This document shows, piece by piece, positions 10,501 through 22,500 of a DNA stretch of 64,000 nucleotides. Below the pieces are notes generated by a model that was not told where the DNA came from, did not search any database, and was given only the letters and a program-made list of their open reading frames with translations. This stretch comes from Rosa chinensis (Eukaryota; Streptophyta; Magnoliopsida; Rosales; Rosaceae), in the NCBI RefSeq assembly GCF_002994745.2, contig NC_037094.1, positions 4,014,001 to 4,078,000 of the forward strand, given 5' to 3'. The position numbers and the translations under genes were made by a program. Numbering within the stretch: position 1 is the stretch's first letter; every line of letters begins with the position of its first letter.

Positions 10501-13500
10501 TGTGTTCTGCACTAACCTGCAGAAATAAATCAGCATGTAATCAAAGCAATTCCACCAAAAGAGATCGATGCATCCTGATAGAAATACATTTCATAACAAA
10601 TGGGAATATACTATTACCTAGACAAATAAGAACTGAGACTTTCGGCGTCAGTATTGTCCAAGCCATAGTAAGCCGGATTAAACATCTGTAGCAAAGAAAT
10701 TTTCCACGTAAGATCTTGGACAGGCTCAACAAATAAATAGAGTTTACTAATAGCACAATTATAATAAACACTAAAGGGTTTAACTCATCATGTGTCACAG
10801 TGTCACAACAGTAATGGTAGAGACCAAGAATGTATAATCCAATTCACATATTTGTTTCAATATTATTACACATACATATCACAGATACCAAAACCATACC
10901 AGTCTGCGGAATAAATATGTCCACGTAAGATAATGCAATGCATCCTCTTTATGGCAAATTGTGCCAGAAACTATCTCCGCATTAATGTGATTATGCAGCT
11001 GTTCCCTCAGACTACTCTCGACAGGAAATGGTTCATATAAAAACTGCAATTCACAAAACCACAAATTACACCATGATCCTAAAAGATATGCATTCCATTC
11101 CACTAACTATATAAAGTCACTGCTTCAAATTTGACCTTTTTATAGAAGCTCTTTTTGGGTTCATGAACAAGAATGACTGCTTTCCCGTGTTGATCAAATT
11201 GTGGGCGACCTGCACGACCCATCATTTGCAAGATATCTGTGATTGGGAAGTCGACGTATCTTTTTGTTTTCCCATCATAAAATTCTGTTCCCTGCAAGAG
11301 AATATAAAATCTAGTCAAAATTGTTTCTACAAGGGTGGAAATCAGGAGCGTACAACGGAGAACATTTCATGCACAGCTACCAGAACTCTAATAATGTAAA
11401 ACACATCCCAAATGCTTTGCTAAACACGGGTCACTGAGAAATTTAATATTAAAAAGCAGAAAAAGGATGGTTACAACTCCTTTTGGTTCTATTTCCAAAA
11501 AATTTCTTGTTGGTAATCTTTCATTTATCAAGACAGGACCCAATAGATCTTTGTCTTCTAATTGAATCTTCCTCTTACCCAAAATATCTTCACAAAGTCC
11601 AATACCCCTACAAGACTTGTGCTTCAAATCCATAGAAGGAAGTGCTTCAACCCTCAAGCCAAATTCTATACAATCTCACTGATTGATTTGAAGACTCACG
11701 TTAAAAGCATGATGTGAAATGTAAAAAAGATCCAAATTCTGAACAGCAAAACATCCCAGATAGAAAGTTTCTTATACTGGGAAAAAAAATGTAAAAGCAT
11801 GCCACACAAGTATTGCCTTACCTTAATAATAACCAGATGCGCTGGAAGGTTTACACCCCATGCCAACGTGCTAGTACAAACCAATACCTACATTTTAATG
11901 AACAATACTTGATCAGTATAAAGAATGAAAGGATATGATCATTGTTTATTCCTTTTCCTACTGTATTTGGGTAAAGGAGCAATGCCTGAATCTTGTTGTT
12001 TGCAAAAAGTTCCTCAACCAGGGATCTATCTTTGTCATTCAGACCAGCATGGTGTAATCCAATGCCAAATTGCAAGGTGTGCCTCAGGTTACTATCAGCA
12101 ACCTGATAAAGAACCATCTGCAGTTCTTCTTCCAGTATACAAAGAAACTGCCTTGGATGCTCATCTGAAGCTGCATACTTTAATTACCAAAAGAAAAAGA
12201 AAAAATGTTTAGTCATAGTTATTGATTGCTTTGTATCCCCAGCATTACCATGGAGTTTCAATCCTACCTGAATGAGGTCCAATGCAGTAAGCCTTGTCTG
12301 GCGACGTGAGGAAACAAAAATTAGAACCGGTTTTGTAGGTGAATGGGTGCATATAGCAGCATATGATGGTTTGTTCATGCTATTCATCCTTGGACAATAG
12401 AACTTTCCTGGATATCCCTGTTTGTAGAAACTGGCATATTAATACTATGAAGTAAACTATAAACATGCATAGATCAATAGGAAGACGGTATAACTTCTAG
12501 TTAAAGTAGTCATATACACCCAACAACAGATAGCCTTGTATATCTAGCAGCAAGTGCAACAGGTTCATGCATTATTTCCCTTTATATAAGAAAATAAATT
12601 ATTTTATAGTTATTTGAAAAGGAAAAAAAATAGTCTACCAAAATAGTGCAAACCAACTTGGCAATATTCTTTCACTCTAAGTTAGGGATGGGAAAAGCAG
12701 TGCTGAATCAAATGTGCTTTGCTTGTGCATGATATGACTGCAGACTTGTTTTTGTAGGAAATCTTGTTAATCATCATTGTAGTCTTTTTATAATTTTAAC
12801 ATTATTAAAACAATATTTAGCTAGAAATTTTTGTCCTTGTAAGTAATATCATTTGTTAAATTAAAACTATGAAAGATACATGACGAAATAATTTTGCAGC
12901 CGCAATTAAAACTTCTCTACAAAACCAAAAATAAGCACTGCACAAATTAATACAACAGACAGGAGAGCAATTAATAAGAGAGACAGAAGGACAGAAGATT
13001 AATAATAAATTTCAAAGTAACAAAATAAGGATGTCCATACAGCTCATGAAAAGTTATTGATATATCTAAAATGAAACAGAAAGAGCCAAGATTAATACTA
13101 CAGATAGCCAATTACTATTCAAGAACCAAATCCATTTGAAACACTAAATCCACTTACCTGGATATGAACTTCAAGAGGTACAGGTCTGACACTTGGTTTG
13201 AAATTGAAGAGTCCAGTTTCTCCAACACCCAACCAATCAGCTAAATCTCTATATAATTCAAACAATATAAAATTTTAAAATGTGACAGCTTGTGCAAGAT
13301 ACTAGGATCAAAGATACAGAGAGGCATACCCTGCATTTGCCAGAGCTGTAGAAAGGCCTACAAACCGTACTTCACGCTCTGTCTGTGAGGATATGTATCT
13401 CATCCTTGACACAATAACCTGAAACAATGAATCTGGGGTTAGGATGTTCACTGCATAAATGAGAGTCAACTACTCAAGCTAAAAGAACTTGGAATACAAC

Positions 13501-16500
13501 ACATATGAGGAATGGAACAGAAACTCGTGTAAAAGAATTATACAAACCCCGGTTAATTTATGACTTGACTACTATCGTAAAACGATGTGATTCTCACAAC
13601 TAAGTGGAATCCAACAGAGGAGACTTCAGAGATTGCCAATATTGATTTTTTTTTTTTTTAATTTCATTTTTGACAAATTTAAGGAATAGCTACATTCAGT
13701 CCACATTTCAGTTGAATTGCATACTTAAGTTGAGTAGATAAAAAGTCCAGAAGCATTTGAGATGAGAAAAAAAAAATGGGTTAATACTAGCACTCAAAAC
13801 ATACATTTCACTGTACAATCCAAAAATATCAGTAAGAAGCTACATAACATGAAATTGAAAGTTGTAGTACAGCTAAGAGCACGGAATTTTCAAATAAATA
13901 CCTCGAGTATAGGCCCACGGTCAGCTCCCAACAAGTGAATCTCATCCAAAATCATAAGCCCAACCTACAGGTAAAATCACAGTTTAAGATATGACTTCAT
14001 ATGATCTAGTAGAAAGGAGTGTAAAAAGAAAAAAGAAAAAATTGAGAAGAATACCAATTAATGAAAGTAATACAATGCCTTCTTGAAAGAATAAAAAAAG
14101 AGAGGCTTATATGTAAATGATTGCACCTTTTTAACATAGGTTCGGCTATGCCAATTACGACTGATACCATCCCATTTTTCAGGAGTTGATATTATGATAT
14201 CTGCTGACAAGATGGCCATCAAATCTGGAGTATAATCTCCTGTCATTTCAACCTGATAGTAAAGTTCAGTCAGTACCAGTACCACATGTTAAGATATAGC
14301 TATAAGCAAAATAAAATAATATAATAGTGAAAATATAGTAATAAATAAGAAAGAAAATACCAACCATTTTCTTCCCTAGCTGAGAGACAAGGCGCTTCCT
14401 CCAATCATTCATTCTTTCTCGAACAATAGCCTTCAAAGGTGCTATGTAAATGACCTACAGCAAACAATTCACACAAATAGCACTTTAGAATACAAAGCAG
14501 CATTCAAAACATGTGGTGGAACACATACATCATACACCCAATGTTAACCCTCATACCAAGGAACCTTAATAGCCGTTAACTATATACTGACTACAAAGCA
14601 TACAAATCCAAGAGAAAGCTGTTTTATAAGGTAACTTTTCAGTAATTTTGTCCATCAATTTGACAAATGTAAAAGCATAAGACTTGGATTACTGAAAGTG
14701 ATTGTCCCTTTGTAGAGTTGCCCAGATCAGCAACAACTGATATCCTCTAAAAGACTAAAACCAACCCTTGCCCTTTATTCTCCTAATAATTTCTTAAAAT
14801 TTCACTAAATGGAACCTATACAATATACCCAGAAATTCACCAATCCCACTTCGCAGACCTGGGCTTGAAACTTGAGTCTGGACTCTGGTGCCTCTTTCTG
14901 AACCCTACAATTAGAAGACAGGAAATTCTAGCAAATGGCTAGGTGGGTAACGTGAGGGGGTACACATCCCAGACCACATGGTAGCAAACCATGGCCCTGA
15001 CCAAATCCATACAATATAACGAGCCTGCTGCAGTCTCCAAGCAAGAAAGTGTGCTGAGAACGAAGTTTTTCTTCATTTCTGAAGAAGGCCCAATATTGAA
15101 CACTACTTCACTGTGATCCTCAAAATTTGTTTTATTTCTTTCTCACCAAACCATGATTCCAAAATAGTGTTCATCTAATTTTGTGCTGTGTACCATTAAG
15201 AAATGTGAATAACATACCTTCATATCAGGCTGGGTGTTGAAGAGACGAAGCATAGCAAGCTCGGCAGAAATAGTTTTTCCACTTCCAGTAGGAGCTCCCA
15301 GTAATACATTATTGTCTGTGTGATACAGCACATGGAAAGTCTGCCCCATTGCAGAAAAATTGTCAAGTTACTGAAATGTAATGGATACAGCCCAAAAGAG
15401 CAAAAAGAAAAACAAATATAAAGGAGTACAATCGCCGAATCAAACCTGTGTTTGTATTGGATTAAAGTGCGAGAATTTGTACAATGCTTCATAAGCAGTG
15501 TTTCCAAGAGATGTCACAGGGAGAGGCTTTAAATCTAGCAGTTCTGTATGTGAAGTATGGGCCTGAAGAAAGCATACATGTCTGATGAGACAAAGCTTTT
15601 GGCAGGACCATCTTGAAATTGCAACCCAAAAAAAAGAAAAGAAAAAAAACACGGTGAAATTTAATTACCTCTGGTAGTGTTAGATTATGGAAAGAAATGG
15701 TGTAGAATGCCTCTGCATGCAACCAAGAATCAGAAACAGCACGTATATAATACTGTGGCGGATGTGGCTCAAATATTGGCACAGTGAACGAGAGCTTCTG
15801 GGGTTCCCCTTTAGCCATCCGTTTTGTTAGAGTGAATAGCTCCGAGTGGTAGATATGATCATTCTCAGAATCCTGTTATGTAGTTGTACAAAACTCAATT
15901 TAAAATATATAAAGAGTAATTCTGCTAGTTAAATATGTAAAGTATATGAGGCCACGATCGAAGTGACGTAAGATTACTATCATACAGGCAATCATTCCTC
16001 AAATATTTAACAGATAGAGGATCCAGGTCTGCACCTCAACTAGAATCCACCAACGCTGGGCGGTGCCGTGAAAACGATCTTTCCATATAAAGTCTGGTTT
16101 AATATGCAAATCCACCTGAAAATTAAAATTAATCAAGTAGGATTTGAAGATGAAATTCTTGAACCATTAAAACGTATTAAGTGAGGGAGAAACTAAAATA
16201 TAAATTTTAAGGTTCACAACAAGAATTTACCTTTAAAACAGTTCTGGTAATTGGACTTACAGTTGCTGCTAACTGGATCCATGGAAAATATCCCAAATAT
16301 TGCTTAACCAACTTCAATCACCCAAAAGAAAAAAGGCGTTGGACAAATTTCTAATAATTTGAGGCATACAGCACCACATGAAGTTTAAAACACCGCATTA
16401 AAGAACATATACCCTTCCTCCAGGTCCATAATTGACCAGTTTCCCAATCTCTTTTTCCTCCATATCATATAGGCGATCAAGATCAGCACCTCGTTCCTCA

Positions 16501-19500
16501 AGATTTCGCAGTATCTGTACAAAAAGAAGCATTTTACATTTTTGTCAAACACCGGACAATACTTTGAGTAAGTAATAGGATAAAGGTACAATGGACAAAC
16601 TTGTGCTGAAATCTCCCTGTCAAATTGTCTGAAAGGATGTTGATAGGGCCAAACTTGGCGGTCCACTGCCTTGCAATATTCCAACATGAACAATGACATC
16701 TCACTCCAGCCTTTTCGCAAACAAATCTCAAATAAGGCCCGCATAATACGTGCCAAGCTTGCACTTATATATTGAGCATCAGAAACCAAAGAAAAGGTAT
16801 CAATTGAGCCTCTAGATATGTACACCTGCCGAGCACATAAGTCATAAATTAGCCAACAAGTATTGCCTTTTCTGCCAGTTTCTAACTAGTATTTGGTACC
16901 AGTTCCAGAGCAAACAGCAACCTGAATGAGAACGGAAATCTTTCCATGTTTATTTGAAGGACCACCCCTAACTTCTACTGGACACAATTTTCGCACCAAC
17001 ATCTCAAGCTCATTTTGTTCCTCTTCTCGAATAACAATATTTTCAAATTCTGAGGAGTGGGCTACCATGTCAATTACCTGCAAGACCAGCAAGAAGAGTA
17101 CAATCATATCAAACATCACAAGACAGTAATATTACCAGTCATGGATGGATCACCCATACAGTTTTCCTATGAAGACACGCTTTTAAAGGCTCTAGTGGGT
17201 TCCCTCAACTAACTCACACTACGAGTTTCCAGCTCATTTTTTTAACAGGAGCATGATCAGTCCATAACAAACAGCATCTCTAGGGGACATATTATTTATT
17301 TGGAAAGATACTTTTGTTGAAAACAATTGGGTGATGGTAATTTTGAACACACACAAATCCAATACAATTTTATTAAAGAAAACAATTACCTCAGTCTCAT
17401 TCATGTGACGTTTCAACATTTCATTGTAGGTTTCAACACTAGAGTATTGAATATAAAAGTGGCTTGCTATGCGACCAAGCTCTGTACAATAAAAATTGCC
17501 ACTTTTCTCGTCAAACCGCATCATTTTTGCTTTGTCAAGGGCACGCGCAGCATCTGCTATGAGAGATCTCTGCTTTAAACTCAAGGAAGGATCTGCCATA
17601 ACCTGCAAAATGCAAAAGAAATTTTTCCTGTATAAGCACCTAAATTCAAGTGAACTAAGCATAATGTAGTTCAGAGAAAAGCCATCAACATTCAACGAGG
17701 GTCAACCGGTCAACTATATAGGTTAAGTGTAATCAACATACAGTACCTCCTCCCACGCGATACCATATGCCAAAGGGTTGAGCCTCATCCTTATAAAAAG
17801 GTATGTATATCCAAGCCATGCACAAGCTTCCTTGACATTGGTGACAGTTCCAAGTGCCACCTCTGCATTTAAATTGTCCTTCAAGGAACTGATGAACTGA
17901 AAATAAAAAGACAATTTTTAAACAATAAGGAAATTAAAGCATCTTGACAGTCTTAGATAAATCGAATGCACAAACAAGCAGAATTCAGAATTTAGAGCAA
18001 CCAATAATAGCTTTCCATTAGAGCACACATGAATATTATCAATATCACCACTATACTCATATTTTATAAGAGCCACAGGTAGAACCAGAACATGAATCTG
18101 AAATGTGAATGTGAATTTCTATTGACGTACGCATAATGAAGTTCTTGAACACATCACACATGAGAGACATGAACCACCACTTGGTTGCACTTTAGATCAA
18201 CTAAAGCTGACTAGTGAGTAGTGACAAATAAGAGAAAATAAAGTAGATAATCAATAACGCAGCTTTCACCATCAGTTTCTCCCGAATTTATAGAAAGTTC
18301 CTGCCTGACATAATTCTCTTTTTTGTAAACTACAAAAGTACCTGACTTTCAATAGGAAGTTGACTCGTCAGCAACCGCAGATAGTAGGCCAGCTTGTCAT
18401 GAGACGTGATTATAATACCTTCACCACTTTTATCGAATTGAGGTCTCCCAGCTCGTCCAAATATCTGAAACCCAGATGTCATGAGTACAAAAAAAATAAT
18501 AATAATAATAAAATAAAAACAGATGTCAAAGTTTACTTGAGAATCGAGATAAGAGCAATGGTTAAGAGGCTTACCTGCATAACATCAAGCATTCCCAGGT
18601 CTCGCCACCCACCAGCCTTTGGATCATATAATTGGGTCCCCTGGAAAAGAACGCAAGACACTTTATACTTTATGCATAATATTTTGTATTTTTTTTTCTT
18701 TTTTTATGTGTAGGATACAGGAACTATTGTAATAAACAATCAAATTGTGAAAGATAAACCAGAAGTCAATGCGTCACAAGATTTCATCAACAAAAATTCT
18801 TCCCATTCTTGAATTACACTCAAAGGTACATCCCTAAATTAAACTGAAACAGTATCGTTTAGTAGAAATCTTGCCATTAAAGTTATATACATTGAGAGAG
18901 AGAGAGAGCAATGTCTAAACTTAATATGATATACTATGGAAGAATTTCTCCTTCATTAAAATGTCTAAACTTAATATGATATACTAGAGACAGATGTAAA
19001 AACTCCTCAACAGAAAGAAAGAAAGAAAAAAGGCGACAAATTTATAGTCCATTTTGTCACATCTTGTGGCTTTATAAAATTACAGTATATATGCTAACTA
19101 AATGCAAGACTTAAGCAATGGACATATATAATACTTTTGGATAGATGCTCAAACCTTTATCACAACAGTGTGAGCTGGTAGATTTACACCCCACGCCAAA
19201 GTTGCTGTACAAACAAGTACCTATATAAAGAAAATAACAGAAGACACAAATGCTTCAACCAAATAAAAAGCATAATGGTACATGCCACATCATGTAATCA
19301 GGCTGGAAAATCTTAGGAAATGTAAATGGAAAAAAAAAAAGTATTAGAAAATAAATAAGTGAGATTTTTTAGTGAATTTTATGTGGTACGTCCACCTCAT
19401 TTGCCACATCAGGTGGTTTAAATGTGTTACATGAAAATCTTTAACATTATACATATAAAATTGATGGTATGATGTACGGAAGGAAACTAGATTTATCTAC

Positions 19501-22500
19501 CTTCAATAGTCCATCAGAGAAAAGGCGCTCAGTCAGACCTCTATCAGAACGTAACATCCCAGCATTATGAATTCCAATTCCAAATTCAAAAAGTTCAACA
19601 AGATCTTTGTTTCTGGATTTTACAACTTCCCTCTGAAATGCATAACATGGGACATCTATGAACAAAAAGAAAACAACACTACTACCAATAAAATGCAGAA
19701 AATCAGGGATTTTCATGCCTGGATCAATGAAAATTGTGGGTGCTGATCATTCTTAAAGAGCTCCAGTCCTTCAAATTTGCGAGCAAGTTCAACCTGCCAA
19801 ATAAGTCATATCAGTTGATAATGGGAAGCAACATATAAAACACATCACATAAGACGCTAAAGAAATCACATAAGAGAAAAGAAAGAATGCATACTGGTCT
19901 CGCTGATTCATTGGCATAAACAACCAACCTAGTTTCTTATTAACACTTGCAAACAAAAATTTCAAGCCAAAACAAATCCAAAAAGATAAAGCACATACCA
20001 GCTTCTGAGCCGTTTTTGCTGTGTCCTTTCGAGAATGGACAAATACCATTGCCTGATGACCTTGCCTTAGTGACTCCACAACCTGGCCGAACAAGTATTT
20101 AATCAATCAATGAGCATTCCCATACATAAGTGGCACAAAAAAGAACCTCCCAGGAAGCACAGACCTTCTTGTAGCATATCTCATTCAACAATTCAGTTTT
20201 GGCTGAAAAGTTTGTCTCACTAATACCAATATACTGTTGTGCAAGGGGCACTGGACGATAGCTAGAATCAAAGTAGAAGAGTCCTGCCTCTGGATTCACT
20301 CTCAGAAACTGTGCAACCTACATTATTATAAAAATAAGTTCAAAGTATGGCAGTTGAAGGCAACTGAACAGATTATATTAGTAAGTGGCCAAGATACCTC
20401 CAAATAGTTGGGTAGAGTGGCGGAAAGTCCCACAATGCGTATCATTGACTGTGAAGACTCCACCTGTCGCACATAAAAAACAAAACCAAAAAGAAAAATC
20501 AAAACATAAGAAGAAAAAACGTAGTTTGCAGGTACTCATAACATGCAGCTATCACATAACACTTCTGAAGAGACAATCCTCTTCTGGATGACTAGGCAAA
20601 CAATACATTTTCATTTTTATTTATTGTATAATTGTAAGCTTGTTATACATTGTTGTCCTCATCCCTTATAAATTAAGCTCCAGTGGTAGTGTCATATGGT
20701 AAGAAAGGCTTGGTTGAAGTAGGTCTCATTCACCCACCTATTTGCTGATTAGCAAGGTGAAACTCTTGGTATGCATAATCATGAGCAAGATGGATTTGCA
20801 CAATAGGAAGATGCTAGTTCGATATACATTGTTATTCATTCCCTAACAGCAGAGACATTTGGCCATTTGGGCCCAGTGGATGTTTGGCAACCTTCTGAAT
20901 CTCTAATCTCTCTAAGTTGGAACCAGTTAAATAAACACAGAACTTAGAAGTCACAAATAAGTGGAAAAAAACTAAATGCATTGAATGATTCACCAAAAAT
21001 TCAATAGATTAAACTTAGGACTTTCTCAAAATATGCATTAAGCAAACGTGTAGTGTATTGGTCCAAGTTAAGAATTATGGTAATGAGAAGGGAATAAAAT
21101 TCTCCCTCTACTGTCAACCAGACATCAGAAGATAGAACCAAGAGCCAGCAAGTATATAAAAGCATCCTTCATGCACATAAGTTGATTGTACAAATTGAAT
21201 CAATCACACTTAACTGGTACAATAATTATTTAACAGCACAAAGTAAGACATTAATGATTAAACATTACCTGGCGTAAAGTCCGAGCAACTAGTGCCTCAA
21301 TTACCGGGCCTCTATCATCATTCAAAAGATGAACTTCATCAATTATTAGAAGCTTCACCAGCATTGAAAGTGACATGTCACTGCTCTTGCGAGTAATGAC
21401 ATCCCATTTCTCAGGTGTTGTTACTATCATCTGAATAACAAGATACGAAAAAAATTAGTTTGTAACAGTAATAATATTAGTTTTTGCATGCATGTAACAA
21501 CCAACTGAGCCATCAGAAGTTGATCAATTGACCTGAGTTTCTTCAAGTTCATTCTTAGAAAGTTGCATGTCTCCAGTAAGTTCTCTCACAGTCATATTCA
21601 ATGGAGATAACCGATGGCTAAAAGTTGATGTGACTTCTGCAGCTAACGCCTAGAAAAAGAACATGATTATAAGTGACAAATCACTAAGCCAATGCCCACT
21701 TCCTGCCCTCACCCACTCAAAAAAAGCAAGAGAGTAATATATGGGAGGAACCTTCATAGGTGCAACATAAACTATTTTGAACTCGTCTTTGTGCAGGTAA
21801 CCATCTTTGAAGTGCTGTCCAATCTGCCACCAAATGCCTCAGTTACTATCTAAATCTGAAAATGGATCCTAAACGACAGTAAGGAATACTTAACCATGCA
21901 AACACAATAAATTGAATTCTACATGAAAGGTACTTTACTATACATAGCGCCATAACTAAGGCACCCAATAGCTTAGTTTTCTTCTTGCTTTTTGGCAAGG
22001 TGATATTTTGAAGAGATGAATTCTCTTGGAAAATATATTATATTATTATAATATTTCCCAGCTCAAGGACTATGACTGTATGACAAGCCTCTCACACATC
22101 CCATACGGAGGAGGAGGACTGTGCAATGAGCCCAAGTTCAATCATAGATAACAAAAACAAAAGTGCAAATCTTTGACCATTTCCAAGTAACAAGAAAAAA
22201 GGGTTTACTTTTTTTGGGTGCCTAAAGAGAAACAGTCTAATCACAAAATGCATATTAGAAAAACAGGAATGGCAATCTTTGCACCTCATGTAGAATGGAA
22301 ATCATAGCTATGTTTGTTTTGCCAGCTCCTGTTGGAGCACAAACCTGCAAGTTTATGGAGAACAGATTCAGACACATACTTTCACTACAATGGTTTGCAA
22401 TTCAGAAGATCGGAATAAAATATCTTACTAGTATATTCTCATTTGTGTAGTACACAGTATGATATATGCGGCTCTGAATGCGGTTCAAAGATTTGTATCC

